Below, piece by piece: positions 8,300 through 18,709 of a DNA stretch of 64,000 nucleotides; the first letter of the stretch is position 1, and each line of letters begins with the position of its first letter. The position numbers were made by a program, and so were the translations under genes. The notes under the pieces are model-generated. The model had not been told where the DNA came from. It worked only from the letters and a program-made list of their open reading frames with translations, and searched no databases. Source of the DNA: Streptomyces sparsogenes (GTDB taxonomy: Bacteria; Actinomycetota; Actinomycetes; Streptomycetales; Streptomycetaceae); assembly GCF_001704635.1 (NCBI RefSeq), contig NZ_MAXF01000084.1:1-64000 (forward strand). The letters are read 5' to 3'.

Positions 8300-8581
8300 A
8301 TGCCGCGCAGTCTCAAGAAGGGGCCCTTCGTCGACGACCACCTGATCAAGAAGGTGGATGTCCAGAACGAAGCCGGCACCAAGAACGTCATCAAGACCTG
8401 GTCCCGCCGCTCGATGATCGTCCCGGCCATGCTCGGCCACACGATCGCGGTGCACGACGGCCGCAAGCACGTCCCGGTGTTCGTCACCGAGTCGATGGTC
8501 GGCCACAAGCTCGGCGAGTTCGCGCCGACCCGCACCTTCCGCGGCCATGAGAAGGACGACCGCAAGTCGCGTCGTCGCTGA
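8300..8581 (+). CDS. rpsS: 30S ribosomal protein S19 (uS19)
   Basis: 93 residues; lies in the 30S head, contacts S13 and the intersubunit bridge. [38 protein letters not shown] and [16 protein letters not shown] are textbook S19 segments. It lies 12 bases downstream of rplB. Confidence 0.98.
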   Translation: MPRSLKKGPFVDDHLIKKVDVQNEAGTKNVIKTWSRRSMIVPAMLGHTIAVHDGRKHVPVFVTESMVGHKLGEFAPTRTFRGHEKDDRKSRRR

Positions 8582-8627
8582 TCAGCGGAACAAGCGAATG
8601 ACTCAGACAGACACCGAAGGGACAACC

Positions 8628-8975
8628 ATGGAAGCCAGGGCCCAGGCGCGGTACATCCGCGTCACGCCCATGAAGGCCCGCCGCGTGGTGGACCTCATCC
8701 GTGGCATGAGTGCCACGGAGGCTCAGGCGGTCCTGCGATTCGCTCCGCAGGCCGCGAGCGTGCCGGTCGGCAAGGTGCTGGACAGCGCCATCGCCAACGC
8801 CGCGCACAACTACGACCACACCGACGCCGACAGTCTCTACATCTCCGAGGCCTACGTCGACGAGGGCCCGACCCTGAAGCGGTTCCGTCCGCGCGCCCAG
8901 GGCCGCGCCTACCGGATCCGCAAGCGGACCAGCCACATCACCGTGGTCGTCAGCAGCAAGGAAGGAACCCGGTAA
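8628..8975 (+). CDS. rplV: 50S ribosomal protein L22 (uL22)
   Basis: 115 residues; its beta-hairpin lines the exit tunnel at the constriction where macrolides bind. [20 protein letters not shown] and [20 protein letters not shown] are characteristic. ATG 8628 with GAAGGGA upstream is preferred over the in-frame ATG at 8598. The stop overlaps the rpsC start (TAATG). Confidence 0.96.
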   Translation: MEARAQARYIRVTPMKARRVVDLIRGMSATEAQAVLRFAPQAASVPVGKVLDSAIANAAHNYDHTDADSLYISEAYVDEGPTLKRFRPRAQGRAYRIRKRTSHITVVVSSKEGTR

Positions 8976-9805
8976 TGGGCCAGAAGGTTAACCCGCATGG
9001 GTTCCGGCTCGGCATCACCACGGACTTCAAGTCCCGCTGGTACGCCGACAAGCTGTACAAGGACTACGTCAAGGAAGACGTCGCCATCCGCCGGATGATG
9101 ACGAAGGGCATGGAGCGCGCCGGCATCTCCAAGGTGGAGATCGAGCGCACCCGTGACCGCGTCCGCGTCGACATCCACACCGCCCGGCCGGGCATCGTCA
9201 TCGGCCGCCGCGGCGCGGAGGCCGACCGTATCCGCGGCGAGCTGGAGAAGCTGACCGGCAAGCAGGTGCAGCTGAACATCCTCGAGGTCAAGAACCCCGA
9301 GGTGGACGCTCAGCTGGTGGCCCAGGCCGTCGCCGAGCAGCTGTCCTCCCGCGTCTCCTTCCGTCGTGCGATGCGCAAGTCGATGCAGAGCTCGATGAAG
9401 GCCGGCGCCAAGGGCATCAAGATCCAGTGCGGTGGCCGTCTCGGCGGCGCCGAGATGTCCCGCTCGGAGTTCTACCGCGAGGGCCGCGTGCCCCTGCACA
9501 CGCTCCGCGCGAACGTCGACTACGGCTTCTTCGAGGCCCGTACGACCTTCGGCCGCATCGGCGTGAAGGTGTGGATCTACAAGGGCGACGTCAAGAACAT
9601 CGCCGAGGTCCGCGCCGAGAACGCCGCCGCCCGCGCCGGCAACCGCCCGTCGCGCGGTGGCGGCAGCGACCGCCCGCAGCGCCGTGGTGGCGAGCGCGGT
9701 GGCCGCGGCCGTAAGCCGCAGCAGCAGAACGCCGCTGCCGAGGCCCCCAAGGCCGAGGCCGCCGCTGCTGCTCCGGCTGCTGAGAGCACCGGAACGGAGG
9801 CCTGA
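8975..9805 (+). CDS. rpsC: 30S ribosomal protein S3 (uS3)
   Basis: 276 residues, longer than the E. coli protein because of a C-terminal tail. The N-terminal part is a KH domain ([20 protein letters not shown]) that contributes to the mRNA entry tunnel, and the middle part is the S3 C-domain. The last 50-60 residues are Arg/Gly- then Ala/Pro-rich and probably disordered, as in other actinobacteria. Confidence 0.97.
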   Translation: MGQKVNPHGFRLGITTDFKSRWYADKLYKDYVKEDVAIRRMMTKGMERAGISKVEIERTRDRVRVDIHTARPGIVIGRRGAEADRIRGELEKLTGKQVQLNILEVKNPEVDAQLVAQAVAEQLSSRVSFRRAMRKSMQSSMKAGAKGIKIQCGGRLGGAEMSRSEFYREGRVPLHTLRANVDYGFFEARTTFGRIGVKVWIYKGDVKNIAEVRAENAAARAGNRPSRGGGSDRPQRRGGERGGRGRKPQQQNAAAEAPKAEAAAAAPAAESTGTEA

Positions 9806-9810
9806 CCGAC

Positions 9811-10230
9811 ATGCTGATCCCTCGCAGGGTCAAGCACCGCAAGCAGCACCACCCGAAGCGGTCGGGTATGGCCAAGGGCGGTACCGAGCTGGCGTTCGGC
9901 GAGTACGGCATCCAGGCCGTCACCCCGGCGTACGTCACCAACCGTCAGATCGAGGCCGCGCGTATCGCGATGACCCGCCACATCAAGCGTGGCGGCAAGG
10001 TCTGGATCAACATCTACCCGGACCGTCCGCTGACGAAGAAGCCGGCCGAGACCCGCATGGGTTCCGGTAAGGGCTCGCCGGAGTGGTGGATCGCGAACGT
10101 CAAGCCCGGTCGGGTGATGTTCGAGCTGTCCTACCCGAACGAGAAGATTGCGCGTGAGGCGCTCACCCGCGCTGCTCACAAGCTCCCGATGAAGTGCCGG
10201 ATCGTGCGGCGCGAGGCAGGTGAGTCGTGA
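9811..10230 (+). CDS. rplP: 50S ribosomal protein L16 (uL16)
   Basis: 139 residues; binds near the A-site tRNA elbow and is added late in 50S assembly. [30 protein letters not shown] basic segments and [17 protein letters not shown] identify it. The stop overlaps the rpmC start. Confidence 0.97.
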   Translation: MLIPRRVKHRKQHHPKRSGMAKGGTELAFGEYGIQAVTPAYVTNRQIEAARIAMTRHIKRGGKVWINIYPDRPLTKKPAETRMGSGKGSPEWWIANVKPGRVMFELSYPNEKIAREALTRAAHKLPMKCRIVRREAGES

Positions 10231-10454
10231 TGGCGGCCGGTACCAAGGCGTCCGAGCTGCGTGAGCTGAACAACGAGGACCTCGTTGCCAAGCTCCGTGA
10301 GGCCAAGGAAGAGCTGTTCAACCTCCGCTTCCAGGCGGCGACCGGGCAGCTTGAGAACCACGGCCGGCTGAAGGCCGTCCGCAAGGACATCGCCCGGATC
10401 TACACCCTGATGCGCGAGCGCGAGCTGGGCATCGAGACGGTGGAGAGCGCCTGA
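10230..10454 (+). CDS. rpmC: 50S ribosomal protein L29 (uL29)
   Basis: 74 residues; a two-helix protein beside L23 at the tunnel exit. [20 protein letters not shown] and [18 protein letters not shown] are diagnostic. ATG 10230 is chosen; the GTG immediately before it is in frame and equally close to the ribosome site. Its stop TGA shares bases with the rpsQ ATG. Confidence 0.95.
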   Translation: MAAGTKASELRELNNEDLVAKLREAKEELFNLRFQAATGQLENHGRLKAVRKDIARIYTLMRERELGIETVESA

Positions 10455-10738
10455 TGAGCGAGACGAATGTGACTGAAACGAACGAGCAGCGCGGCTTCCG
10501 CAAGACCCGTGAGGGTCTGGTCGTCAGCGACAAGATGGACAAGACCGTCGTCGTCGCCGTCGAGGACCGCGTCAAGCACGCCCTGTACGGCAAGGTCATC
10601 CGCCGTACGAACAAGCTCAAGGCGCACGACGAGCAGAACGCCGCGGGTGTCGGCGACCGCGTCCTCCTCATGGAGACCCGGCCGCTGTCCGCGACCAAGC
10701 GCTGGCGCGTCGTCGAGATCCTCGAGAAGGCCAAGTAA
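10454..10738 (+). CDS. rpsQ: 30S ribosomal protein S17 (uS17)
   Basis: 94 residues; OB-fold primary binder of 16S r[42 protein letters not shown] and [18 protein letters not shown] identify it. It is the last gene before a run of three hairpins that separates it from rplN. Confidence 0.97.
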   Translation: MSETNVTETNEQRGFRKTREGLVVSDKMDKTVVVAVEDRVKHALYGKVIRRTNKLKAHDEQNAAGVGDRVLLMETRPLSATKRWRVVEILEKAK

Positions 10739-10741
10739 CCC

Positions 10742-10815
10742 CCTGAGGGCAGCAGCCCTCAGGCCAGTTCCGCCAGGCTCGGCAGGGGCCCCAGGGCCCC
10801 TGCCGGGAACCGGCA
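10742..10815 (+). terminator. Three tandem hairpins between rpsQ and rplN
   Basis: Hairpin 1: CCTGAGGGC-AGCA-GCCCTCAGG (10742-10763), 9-bp perfect stem. Hairpin 2: GGCAGGGGCCC and its complement (10781-10804), 11-bp stem with a minimal CA loop. Hairpin 3: TGCCGG-GAA-CCGGCA (10801-10815), which shares bases with hairpin 2 and so is an alternative fold. They separate the S10 and spc gene groups and may act as a partial terminator or a processing and stability element. Confidence 0.6.
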
Positions 10816-10833
10816 GACGATCAGGAGATAGAC

Positions 10834-11202
10834 GTGATCCAGCAGGAGTCGCGACTGCGCGTCGCCGACAACACGGGGGCGAAGGAAATCCTTTGCATCC
10901 GTGTTCTCGGTGGTTCCGGTCGCCGCTACGCGGGCATCGGTGACGTCATCGTCGCCACCGTGAAGGACGCGATCCCCGGTGGCAACGTGAAGAAGGGTGA
11001 CGTCGTCAAGGCGGTCATCGTGCGCACCGTCAAGGAGCGCCGCCGCCCGGACGGCTCGTACATCCGCTTCGACGAAAACGCGGCCGTCATCCTCAAGAAC
11101 GATGGCGACCCCCGCGGCACCCGTATCTTCGGCCCCGTGGGCCGTGAGCTGCGCGAGAAGAAGTTCATGAAGATCATCTCCCTCGCGCCGGAGGTGCTGT
11201 AA
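10834..11202 (+). CDS. rplN: 50S ribosomal protein L14 (uL14)
   Basis: 122 residues; forms bridges to the 30S subunit and binds L19. The start [17 protein letters not shown] and [20 protein letters not shown] are typical. The start codon is GTG 10834, with AGGAG seven bases upstream. First gene of the spc group. Confidence 0.97.
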   Translation: MIQQESRLRVADNTGAKEILCIRVLGGSGRRYAGIGDVIVATVKDAIPGGNVKKGDVVKAVIVRTVKERRRPDGSYIRFDENAAVILKNDGDPRGTRIFGPVGRELREKKFMKIISLAPEVL

Positions 11203-11205
11203 CCG

Positions 11206-11529
11206 ATGAAGATCAAGAAGGGCGACCTGGTTCAGGTCATCACCGGCAAGGACAAGGGCAAGCAGGGCAAGGTCATCCAGGCCTTCCCGCGCGAGGACCG
11301 CGTCCTGGTCGAGGGTGTCAACCGGGTCAAGAAGCACACCAAGGCCGGCCAGACCGCTCGTGGCTCGAAGACCGGCGGCATCGTGACGACCGAGGCCCCG
11401 ATCCACGTGAGCAACGTGCAGCTCGTGGTGGAGAAGGACGGCAAGAAGGTCGTCACCCGCGTCGGATACCGCTTCGACGACGAGGGCAACAAGATCCGCG
11501 TTGCCAAGCGGACCGGTGAGGACATCTGA
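11206..11529 (+). CDS. rplX: 50S ribosomal protein L24 (uL24)
   Basis: 107 residues; an assembly-initiator protein with a KOW motif ([20 protein letters not shown]). [14 protein letters not shown] and the basic C-terminus complete the match. The stop overlaps the rplE ATG (TGATG). Confidence 0.97.
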   Translation: MKIKKGDLVQVITGKDKGKQGKVIQAFPREDRVLVEGVNRVKKHTKAGQTARGSKTGGIVTTEAPIHVSNVQLVVEKDGKKVVTRVGYRFDDEGNKIRVAKRTGEDI

Positions 11530-12089
11530 TGACTGCCACCACCACTGCACCGCGCCTCAAGCTGCGCTACCGCGAAGAGATCCAGGGCAAGCTGAAGGAC
11601 CAGTTCTCGTACGAGAACGTCATGCAGATCCCGGGTCTGACCAAGATCGTGGTCAACATGGGTGTGGGCGACGCCGCCCGCGACTCCAAGCTGATCGAGG
11701 GCGCCATCCGCGACCTCGCCACGATCACCGGCCAGAAGCCGGCCGTCACCAAGGCCCGTAAGTCCATCGCGCAGTTCAAGCTGCGCGAGGGCCAGCCGAT
11801 CGGCGCCCACGTCACCCTCCGCGGTGACCGCATGTGGGAGTTCCTGGACCGCCTGCTGTCGCTCGCGCTCCCGCGCATCCGCGACTTCCGTGGTCTGTCG
11901 CCCAAGCAGTTCGACGGCCGGGGCAACTACACCTTCGGTCTCACGGAGCAGGTCATGTTCCACGAGATCGACCAGGACAAGATCGACCGGGTGCGGGGCA
12001 TGGACATCACCGTGGTGACCACGGCGTCCAACGACGAGGAGGGCCGCGCCCTGCTTCGTCACCTCGGCTTCCCGTTCAAGGAGAACTGA
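11529..12089 (+). CDS. rplE: 50S ribosomal protein L5 (uL5)
   Basis: 186 residues; part of the 5S RNP with L18. [39 protein letters not shown] and [18 protein letters not shown] are conserved L5 blocks. It is followed after 2 bases by rpsN. Confidence 0.97.
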   Translation: MTATTTAPRLKLRYREEIQGKLKDQFSYENVMQIPGLTKIVVNMGVGDAARDSKLIEGAIRDLATITGQKPAVTKARKSIAQFKLREGQPIGAHVTLRGDRMWEFLDRLLSLALPRIRDFRGLSPKQFDGRGNYTFGLTEQVMFHEIDQDKIDRVRGMDITVVTTASNDEEGRALLRHLGFPFKEN

Positions 12090-12091
12090 CC

Positions 12092-12277
12092 GTGGCGAAG
12101 AAGGCTCTGATCGCTAAGGCCGCCCGCAAGCCGAAGTTCGGCGTCCGCGGGTACACCCGCTGCCAGCGCTGCGGCCGGCCCCACTCCGTGTACCGCAAGT
12201 TCGGCCTGTGCCGCGTGTGCCTCCGTGAGATGGCTCACCGTGGCGAGCTGCCGGGCGTGACCAAGAGCTCCTGGTAA
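12092..12277 (+). CDS. rpsN: 30S ribosomal protein S14 type Z (uS14)
   Basis: 61 residues, the short zinc-binding form. C24-x2-C27 and C40-x2-C43 make a zinc ribbon ([22 protein letters not shown]). It starts with GTG 12092, two bases after the rplE stop. Streptomyces genomes usually also carry a longer, cysteine-free S14 elsewhere under zinc control; none is in this window. Confidence 0.96.
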   Translation: MAKKALIAKAARKPKFGVRGYTRCQRCGRPHSVYRKFGLCRVCLREMAHRGELPGVTKSSW

Positions 12278-12347
12278 TTCCCCATAGCGGGATGAACCAG
12301 GGCTCTCGGTAAGGAAATGGATGGCGGGATGCCCGCCCCACATCCCT

Positions 12348-12378
12348 TAGGCTTGTGGGGTTGGGCACCCGTTGCCCA
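12348..12378 (+). promoter_or_regulatory. Possible internal promoter and hairpin before rpsH
   Basis: The 211-base rpsN-rpsH gap is the longest inside the spc group. It holds TAGGCT (12348-12353), a plausible -10 hexamer without a clear -35, and a TGGGCA-CCCGT-TGCCCA hairpin (12362-12378) just downstream. A secondary promoter with a structured leader is one reading. S8 is the spc repressor in E. coli, so the gap could be a regulatory site. Confidence 0.35.
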
Positions 12379-12488
12379 CGTTCGTCTTACTACGCCGTAG
12401 GTCCCCGCGCCGCACCCGTGCCCGCCAGTGAGCGGGTGAGAGGGATGGCGCAGATAGGAAACCCCGGCGAGAGAGGCCGAAGGCCATC

Positions 12489-12887
12489 ATGACCATGACC
12501 GATCCGATCGCAGACATGCTGACGCGTCTGCGAAACGCGAACTCGGCGTACCACGACTCCGTCGTCATGCCGCACAGCAAGATCAAGTCGCACATCGCGG
12601 AGATCCTCCAGCAGGAGGGCTACATCACCGGCTGGAAGGTCGAGGACGCCGAGGTCGGCAAGAACCTCGTCCTCGAGCTGAAGTTCGGCCCCAACCGCGA
12701 GCGCTCGATCGCCGGCATCAAGCGGATCTCGAAGCCGGGTCTGCGGGTCTACGCAAAGTCCACCAACCTGCCGAAGGTGCTCGGCGGCCTGGGCGTGGCG
12801 ATCATCTCCACGTCGCACGGGCTCCTCACCGACAAGCAGGCCAGCAAGAAGGGTGTGGGCGGGGAAGTCCTCGCCTACGTCTGGTAA
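12489..12887 (+). CDS. rpsH: 30S ribosomal protein S8 (uS8)
   Basis: 132 residues; central-domain 16S binder and translational repressor of the spc operon in E. coli. It starts [20 protein letters not shown] and ends with the conserved [16 protein letters not shown] 12489; an in-frame ATG two codons later is possible. Confidence 0.97.
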   Translation: MTMTDPIADMLTRLRNANSAYHDSVVMPHSKIKSHIAEILQQEGYITGWKVEDAEVGKNLVLELKFGPNRERSIAGIKRISKPGLRVYAKSTNLPKVLGGLGVAIISTSHGLLTDKQASKKGVGGEVLAYVW

Positions 12888-12908
12888 CCAGGGAACGGAG
12901 GAAGAGCC

Positions 12909-13448
12909 ATGTCGCGAATTGGACGGCTGCCCATCCAGGTTCCCGCCGGTGTGGACGTCACCATCGATGGCCGTACGGTCGCAGTGAAGGGCCCCAAGGG
13001 TTCTCTCTCGCACACCGTCGCCGCGCCCATCGAGGTCGCCAAGGGTGAGGACAACACGCTCGTTGTCACCCGCCCGAACGACGAGCGTCAGAACAAGGCC
13101 CTGCACGGCCTGTCCCGCACGCTGGTGGCGAACATGATCACCGGCGTGACCCAGGGCTACAGCAAGGCGCTCGAGATCAGCGGTGTCGGTTACCGCGTCC
13201 AGGCCAAGGGCTCCAACCTGGAGTTCTCCCTGGGCTACAGCCACCCGATCCTGATCGAGGCCCCCGAGGGCATCACCTTCAAGGTGGAGTCCCCGACCAA
13301 GCTGAGCGTCGAGGGCATCGACAAGCAGAAGGTCGGCGAGGTCGCCGCGAACATCCGCAAGCTGCGCAAGCCCGACCCGTACAAGGCCAAGGGCGTGAAG
13401 TACGCGGGCGAGGTCATCCGCCGCAAGGTCGGAAAGGCTGGTAAGTAA
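12909..13448 (+). CDS. rplF: 50S ribosomal protein L6 (uL6)
   Basis: 179 residues; two repeated domains near the factor-binding site. [20 protein letters not shown], then [13 protein letters not shown] and the C-terminal [20 protein letters not shown] are diagnostic. Good GGAGGAAG site before ATG 12909. Confidence 0.97.
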   Translation: MSRIGRLPIQVPAGVDVTIDGRTVAVKGPKGSLSHTVAAPIEVAKGEDNTLVVTRPNDERQNKALHGLSRTLVANMITGVTQGYSKALEISGVGYRVQAKGSNLEFSLGYSHPILIEAPEGITFKVESPTKLSVEGIDKQKVGEVAANIRKLRKPDPYKAKGVKYAGEVIRRKVGKAGK

Positions 13449-13451
13449 GCC

Positions 13452-13835
13452 ATGGCATACGGTGTGAAGATCGCCAAGGGCAACGCCCGTAAGGCTGCCG
13501 CCGTCAAGCGCCGTCACATCCGCGTCCGCAAGCGGATCTCCGGTACCCCGGAGCGTCCCCGCCTCGTGGTGACGCGCTCCAACCGTCACATGGTGGCGCA
13601 GGTCATCGACGACATCGCGGGCCACACGCTGGCCTCGGCGTCGACCCTGGACGCGTCCATCCGTGGCGGCGAGGGTGACAAGAGCGCGCAGGCCAAGCAG
13701 GTCGGCGCCCTGGTGGCCGAGCGGGCCAAGGCGGCGGGCGTCGAGGCCGTCGTGTTCGACCGCGGTGGCAACCAGTACGCCGGGCGTATCGCCGCTCTGG
13801 CGGACGCCGCCCGCGAGGCCGGGCTGAAGTTCTAG
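13452..13835 (+). CDS. rplR: 50S ribosomal protein L18 (uL18)
   Basis: 127 residues; binds 5S rRNA with L5. [32 protein letters not shown] and [20 protein letters not shown] are characteristic. Three-base gap after rplF. Confidence 0.97.
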   Translation: MAYGVKIAKGNARKAAAVKRRHIRVRKRISGTPERPRLVVTRSNRHMVAQVIDDIAGHTLASASTLDASIRGGEGDKSAQAKQVGALVAERAKAAGVEAVVFDRGGNQYAGRIAALADAAREAGLKF

Positions 13836-13881
13836 CCCAGGTCCCTACGCACAGCGGACATAAACGAGAGAGGTAATTCCA

Positions 13882-14487
13882 ATGGCTGGACCCCAGCGCC
13901 GCGGTGGCGGCGCCGGTGGCGGCGAGCGGCGGGACCGGAAGGACCGGCGGGACGGCGGCGCAGCTGCCGAGAAGACCGCTTACGTCGAGCGCGTTGTCGC
14001 GATCAACCGCGTCGCCAAGGTTGTGAAGGGTGGTCGTCGCTTCAGCTTCACCGCGCTGGTCGTGGTGGGCGACGGTGACGGCACCGTGGGTGTCGGTTAC
14101 GGCAAGGCCAAGGAGGTGCCGGCCGCCATCGCCAAGGGTGTGGAGGAGGCCAAGAAGCACTTCTTCAAGGTCCCCCGGATCGCCGGCACCATCCCGCACC
14201 CGATCCAGGGTGAGGAGGCCGCGGGTGTCGTGCTGCTCAAGCCGGCTTCGCCCGGTACCGGTGTGATCGCCGGTGGCCCGGTGCGCGCCGTGCTGGAGTG
14301 CGCGGGCATCCACGACGTGCTCAGCAAGTCGCTCGGCTCGTCGAACCCGATCAACATCGTGCACGCCACGGTGGCCGCTCTCCAGGGCCTGCAGCGCCCC
14401 GAGGAGATCGCCGCCCGTCGCGGTCTGCCGCTCGAGGACGTCGCCCCCGCCGCTCTGCTGCGGGCGCGTGCCGGGGTGGGTGTGTGA
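13882..14487 (+). CDS. rpsE: 30S ribosomal protein S5 (uS5)
   Basis: 201 residues; acts at the mRNA entry site and in decoding fidelity. A Gly/Arg-rich N-terminal tail precedes the double-stranded-RNA-like domain ([20 protein letters not shown]) and the C-domain ([20 protein letters not shown]). Spectinomycin contacts lie in the first domain; no resistance change can be judged by eye. Confidence 0.97.
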   Translation: MAGPQRRGGGAGGGERRDRKDRRDGGAAAEKTAYVERVVAINRVAKVVKGGRRFSFTALVVVGDGDGTVGVGYGKAKEVPAAIAKGVEEAKKHFFKVPRIAGTIPHPIQGEEAAGVVLLKPASPGTGVIAGGPVRAVLECAGIHDVLSKSLGSSNPINIVHATVAALQGLQRPEEIAARRGLPLEDVAPAALLRARAGVGV

Positions 14488-14489
14488 GC

Positions 14490-14672
14490 ATGGCCCGCCT
14501 GAAGATCACGCAGACGAAGTCGTACATCGGCAGCAAGCAGAACCACCGCGACACCCTGCGTTCGCTCGGCCTGAAGAAGCTGGGCGACACGGTTGTCAAG
14601 GAGGACCGCCCCGAGTTCCGCGGCATGGCCCACACCGTGCGGCACCTCGTGACGGTTGAGGAGGTCGACTGA
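14490..14672 (+). CDS. rpmD: 50S ribosomal protein L30 (uL30)
   Basis: 60 residues. [32 protein letters not shown] and [16 protein letters not shown] match the family. ATG 14490 lies two bases after the rpsE stop, so translation is likely coupled. Confidence 0.95.
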   Translation: MARLKITQTKSYIGSKQNHRDTLRSLGLKKLGDTVVKEDRPEFRGMAHTVRHLVTVEEVD

Positions 14673-14673
14673 C

Positions 14674-15129
14674 ATGGCGGAGAACAACCCGCTGAAGGTC
14701 CACAACCTCCGGCCCGCCCCGGGCGCCAAGACCGCCAAGACCCGTGTCGGTCGTGGTGAGGCGTCCAAGGGTAAGACCGCTGGTCGTGGTACCAAGGGCA
14801 CCAAGGCCCGCTACCAGGTGCCGGAGCGCTTCGAGGGTGGGCAGATGCCCCTCCACATGCGGCTCCCGAAGCTCAAGGGCTTCAAGAACCCGTTCCGCAC
14901 CGAGTACCAGGTCGTCAACCTGGACAAGCTGGCCGCGCTCTACCCGCAGGGTGGCGAGGTCACGGTGGCCGACCTGGTCGCCAAGGGCGCGGTTCGCAAG
15001 AACCAGCTCGTCAAGGTGCTGGGTACCGGTGAGGTCTCCGTGGCGCTCCAGGTGACGGTCGACGCCGTCTCCGGCTCCGCCAAGGAGAAGATCACCGCTG
15101 CCGGAGGCAGCGTCACCGAACTCGTCTGA
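14674..15129 (+). CDS. rplO: 50S ribosomal protein L15 (uL15)
   Basis: 151 residues; late-assembly 50S protein with an extended basic N-terminus ([31 protein letters not shown]) and a globular C-domain ([19 protein letters not shown]). ATG 14674, one base after the rpmD stop. Last gene before a strong hairpin. Confidence 0.97.
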   Translation: MAENNPLKVHNLRPAPGAKTAKTRVGRGEASKGKTAGRGTKGTKARYQVPERFEGGQMPLHMRLPKLKGFKNPFRTEYQVVNLDKLAALYPQGGEVTVADLVAKGAVRKNQLVKVLGTGEVSVALQVTVDAVSGSAKEKITAAGGSVTELV

Positions 15130-15148
15130 GATTCGGTGGCACACCTGG

Positions 15149-15180
15149 CCGGGGATGCCCCAGATACGGGGCATCCCCGG
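15149..15180 (+). terminator. Terminator-like hairpin after rplO
   Basis: A perfect 13-bp stem, CCGGGGATGCCCC (15149-15161) with its complement (15168-15180), encloses the loop AGATAC. It is followed by a weakly T-rich TTGGTCGTTCC. It probably reduces read-through from the spc group into secY. A TAAGGT hexamer at 15212-15217 could be the -10 of a separate secY promoter, though no matching -35 is evident. Confidence 0.65.
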
Positions 15181-15334
15181 TTGGTCGTTCCAAGGGGGGC
15201 CAGGTCGCCGGTAAGGTGGCGTGCGCTGTTACCTTCCGCGCGGTCCGTGCTCGCGCGGGCCTTGACTGATAAGTATTCGTCGATTTCCAAGACCATCACC
15301 TCTCGCGCCTGACGCGGGGGGCGCAGGAGGCACC

Positions 15335-16648
15335 GTGCTCACCGCGTTCGCCCGGGCGTTCAAGACGCCCGACCTGCGCAAGAAGCTGCTGTTCACGCTG
15401 GGTATCATCGTGCTCTTCCGGCTCGGGCAACACATCCCGATCCCGGGCATCGACTACCGCAACGTCCAGACCTGCATCGATCAGGCCAAGGGCCAACAGG
15501 GGCTCTTCGGCCTGGTCAACATGTTCAGTGGCGGCGCGCTGCTGCAGATCACCATCTTCGCGCTCGGGATCATGCCGTACATCACGGCGAGCATCATCCT
15601 CCAGCTGCTGACCGTGGTGATCCCGCGCCTCGAGGCCCTCAAGAAGGAGGGTCAGTCGGGTCAGGCGAAGATCACACAGTACACCCGCTACCTGACCGTG
15701 GCGCTCGCCATCCTCCAGGGCACCGGCCTGGTGGCCACGGCCCGCAGCGGCCAGCTCTTCCAGGCCTGCACGGTCGGCAACCAGATCGTCCGGGACGACG
15801 CGATCTTCACCACGGTCGTGATGGTGATCACGATGACCGCAGGCACCGCGCTGATCATGTGGCTCGGTGAGCTGGTGACGGACCGCGGCATCGGCAACGG
15901 CATGTCGATCCTGATGTTCGTCTCGATCGCGGCCGGCTTCCCGAGCGCCATGTGGACGATCAAGCAGCAGGGCAAGATCATGGGGGGCTGGCTGGAGTTC
16001 GGCCTGGTCGTTCTGTGTGGCCTGGTCATGGTCGGGCTGGTGGTCTTCGTCGAGCAGGCCCAGCGCCGGATCCCGGTGCAGTACGCCAAGCGGATGATCG
16101 GCCGTCGCTCGTACGGCGGTACCTCGACCTACATTCCGATGAAGGTCAACCAGGCGGGTGTGATTCCCGTCATCTTCGCGTCGTCCCTGCTCTACATTCC
16201 CGCGCTGATCGTTCAGTTCAGCAACTCCAAAGCGGGCTGGGCGCAGTGGATCGAGACCAATTTCGTCAGGGGCGACCACCCCTACTACATCACCACCTAC
16301 TTCCTGCTCATCGTCTTCTTCGCCTTCTTCTACGTGGCCATCTCCTTCAACCCCGAAGAAGTTGCCGACAACATGAAGAAGTATGGTGGGTTCATCCCGG
16401 GCATCCGGGCCGGTCGCCCCACGGCGGAGTATCTGAGCTACGTGCTGAACCGCATTACGTGGCCCGGCTCGCTCTATCTGGGACTGATCGCCCTGGTGCC
16501 CACGGTGGCGCTGGTGACGCTCAAGGCGAATCAGAACTTCCCGTTCGGCGGGACCAGCATCCTGATCATCGTGGGTGTCGGCCTGGAGACCGTGAAGCAG
16601 ATCGAGAGCCAGCTTCAGCAGCGACACTACGAAGGGTTCCTCCGCTGA
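15335..16648 (+). CDS. secY: Preprotein translocase subunit SecY
   Basis: 437 residues with ten predicted membrane spans; the channel of the Sec translocon with SecE and Sec[33 protein letters not shown], the plug-region [14 protein letters not shown] and [14 protein letters not shown] are diagnostic. GTG 15335 follows GCAGGAGG. It is coupled to adk through a TGATG overlap. Usual neighbour order secY-adk-map. Confidence 0.97.
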   Translation: MLTAFARAFKTPDLRKKLLFTLGIIVLFRLGQHIPIPGIDYRNVQTCIDQAKGQQGLFGLVNMFSGGALLQITIFALGIMPYITASIILQLLTVVIPRLEALKKEGQSGQAKITQYTRYLTVALAILQGTGLVATARSGQLFQACTVGNQIVRDDAIFTTVVMVITMTAGTALIMWLGELVTDRGIGNGMSILMFVSIAAGFPSAMWTIKQQGKIMGGWLEFGLVVLCGLVMVGLVVFVEQAQRRIPVQYAKRMIGRRSYGGTSTYIPMKVNQAGVIPVIFASSLLYIPALIVQFSNSKAGWAQWIETNFVRGDHPYYITTYFLLIVFFAFFYVAISFNPEEVADNMKKYGGFIPGIRAGRPTAEYLSYVLNRITWPGSLYLGLIALVPTVALVTLKANQNFPFGGTSILIIVGVGLETVKQIESQLQQRHYEGFLR

Positions 16649-17304
16649 TGCGAATCGTCCTCGTCGGGCCTCCTGGGGCTGGCAAGGGTACGCAGGCCGC
16701 GTACCTTGCCAAGAACCTGTCGATCCCGCACATCTCCACGGGCGACCTCTTCCGCGCGAACATCAGCCAGGGCACGCCGCTCGGCCGACAGGCGCAGGAG
16801 TACATGCGGGCCGGGCAGCTGGTCCCGGACGAGGTCACCATCGGCATGGCCGAAGACCGGATGCGCCAGCCGGACGCCGCGCAGGGCTTCCTGCTCGACG
16901 GCTTCCCGCGCAATCTGGCGCAGGCCGAGGCGCTGGACGGGTTCCTCCGGGACAACCAGATCGCGCTGGACGCGGTGCTGGACCTGGAGGTCCCCGAGGA
17001 CGAGGTCGTCCGGCGGATCGCCGGGCGGCGCATCTGCCGCAACGACAGCAGCCATGTCTTCCATGTCACCGGCGCCCCGCCGAAGACCGAGGGCGTGTGC
17101 GACGAGTGCGGCGGCGAGCTGTACCAGCGCGAGGACGACAGCGAGGAGACCGTTCGCAAGCGGCTGGAGGTCTACCACCGCGAGACGGAGCCGATCATCG
17201 ACTACTACAAGGCCAAGGGCCAGGTCGTGACGATCCCGGCGCTGGGCAAGGTCTCCGAGGTCACCCAGCGGGCCATGGACGCGCTGGCGGCCAAGGCGGC
17301 CTGA
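16648..17304 (+). CDS. adk: Adenylate kinase
   Basis: 218-residue long-form enzyme catalysing ATP + AMP to 2 ADP in the cytosol. P-loop [10 protein letters not shown] (residues 7-16), AMP-site STGDLFR and LDGFPRN, then a LID domain (about 125-160). The LID has [13 protein letters not shown] but only one cysteine in the first half ([11 protein letters not shown]), so any metal site would need the histidine or aspartate. ATG 16648 overlaps the secY stop. Confidence 0.96.
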   Translation: MRIVLVGPPGAGKGTQAAYLAKNLSIPHISTGDLFRANISQGTPLGRQAQEYMRAGQLVPDEVTIGMAEDRMRQPDAAQGFLLDGFPRNLAQAEALDGFLRDNQIALDAVLDLEVPEDEVVRRIAGRRICRNDSSHVFHVTGAPPKTEGVCDECGGELYQREDDSEETVRKRLEVYHRETEPIIDYYKAKGQVVTIPALGKVSEVTQRAMDALAAKAA

Positions 17305-17436
17305 GGCCGCGGAGGCGATCAGGCCCCCGGAGACGATCCGGTACACGGCCGCGGTGCCCGTCGGGCGTCGCGGCCGTACTGTTGAGCAGAGCGCCCCGGC
17401 GCGTGGCAACCACGGAAACGCGGGAAGGTAGTCCTA

Positions 17437-18273
17437 GTGGTGGAGATAAAGACCCCCGAGCAGATCGCGAAGATGCGTGAGGCGGGACTGGTGGTCGCGG
17501 CCATCCACCAGGCGACGCGCGAGGCGGCCGTTCCGGGCGCGTCGACGAAGGACCTGGACGACGTCGCCCGCAAGGTGCTCGCGGACCACGGCGCCAAGTC
17601 GAACTTCCTCGGCTACGGCGGCTTCCCCGCGACCATCTGCACCTCGGTGAACGATGTCGTGGTGCACGGCATCCCGGACCGCGAGACCGTCCTGAAGGAC
17701 GGCGACATCATCTCGATCGACGCGGGCGCGATCGTGGACGGCTGGCACGGCGACGCCGCCTTCACCGCCTTCGTGGGCACCGGCCACGCGCCCGAGCTGT
17801 ACGAGCTGAGCCGGGTGACCGAGGAGTCCATGTGGGCCGGCATCGCCGCGGTCCGCAAGGGCAACCGCCTGGTCGACATCTCCAAGGCCATCGAGGGCTA
17901 CATCCGGCGCCAGCCGCGTCCGGCCTCCGGCAAGTACGGGATCATCGAGGACTACGGCGGCCACGGCATCGGCAGCGAGATGCACATGGACCCGCACCTG
18001 CTGAACTACGTCTCGAAGAAGCGCGGCAAGGGCCCGCGGCTGGTGCCGGGCTTCTGCATCGCGATCGAGCCCATGGTGAGTCTGGGCACCGCGAAGACCC
18101 ACGTGCTGTCCGACGACTGGACGGTCAAGACGGACGACGGGACCTGGTCCAGCCACTGGGAGCACTCGGTCGCGCTGACCGAGGAGGGCCCGCTGGTGCT
18201 CACGGCGGTCGACGGCGGAAAGGCCAAGCTGGCCGAGTACGGCATCGAGACGGCCCCGGACCCGCTGGCCTGA
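17437..18273 (+). CDS. map: Methionine aminopeptidase type I
   Basis: 278 residues; removes N-terminal Met from nascent proteins using two divalent metals. Ligands are visible in order: IDAGAIVDGWHGDAAFT (two Asp), YGGHGIG (His), FCIAIEPM (Glu) and WEHSVALTEEGPLVLT (Glu). There is no N-terminal zinc-finger linker. GTG 17437 follows GGGAAGG; a second GTG comes directly after. Confidence 0.95.
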   Translation: MVEIKTPEQIAKMREAGLVVAAIHQATREAAVPGASTKDLDDVARKVLADHGAKSNFLGYGGFPATICTSVNDVVVHGIPDRETVLKDGDIISIDAGAIVDGWHGDAAFTAFVGTGHAPELYELSRVTEESMWAGIAAVRKGNRLVDISKAIEGYIRRQPRPASGKYGIIEDYGGHGIGSEMHMDPHLLNYVSKKRGKGPRLVPGFCIAIEPMVSLGTAKTHVLSDDWTVKTDDGTWSSHWEHSVALTEEGPLVLTAVDGGKAKLAEYGIETAPDPLA

Positions 18274-18357
18274 CGCTCCCCGCGCACGTCCGACACGCCC
18301 TCGCGTAAGATCACCGACCGGCGTAATGATCTCTGTATGCGGGCAGGCTGCCCTGGA

Positions 18358-18387
18358 TTCGTGTTTCTGGATGCGCTGACGTAGACT
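18358..18387 (+). promoter_or_regulatory. Candidate infA / alpha operon promoter
   Basis: TTCGTG (18358-18363) and TAGACT (18382-18387) with an 18-base spacer lie 71 bases before infA. The map-infA gap of 185 bases is a natural operon boundary. Confidence 0.45.
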
Positions 18388-18458
18388 GACACGTCGGCTC
18401 ACGCATGTCCTTCGGCATGTCGCGAACCGATCAAGGTAGCCGATCCCGAAAGTAGGAC

Positions 18459-18680
18459 ATGGCCAAGAAGCAAGGCGCCATCGAGATCGAGGGCACCGTG
18501 ATCGAGTCTCTGCCGAACGCGATGTTCAAGGTGGAGCTTCAGAACGGTCACAAGGTCCTCGCGCACATCAGCGGCAAGATGCGTATGCACTACATCCGCA
18601 TCCTGCCGGATGACCGGGTCGTCGTGGAGCTGTCTCCGTACGACCTGACGCGCGGACGGATCGTCTACCGCTACAAGTAG
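18459..18680 (+). CDS. infA: Translation initiation factor IF-1
   Basis: 73 residues, an S1-like OB fold that blocks the 30S A site during initiation. [40 protein letters not shown] and [12 protein letters not shown] cover the whole family. Followed by rpmJ after 29 bases. Confidence 0.98.
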   Translation: MAKKQGAIEIEGTVIESLPNAMFKVELQNGHKVLAHISGKMRMHYIRILPDDRVVVELSPYDLTRGRIVYRYK

Positions 18681-18709
18681 ATCTCACGACCCGGAGAACC
18701 TGACATCCC

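Noticed and set aside
15262..15290. TTGACT as the -35 box of a secY promoter
   Set aside because: No acceptable -10 hexamer lies 16-19 bases downstream; the TAAGGT at 15212 is an equally weak alternative.
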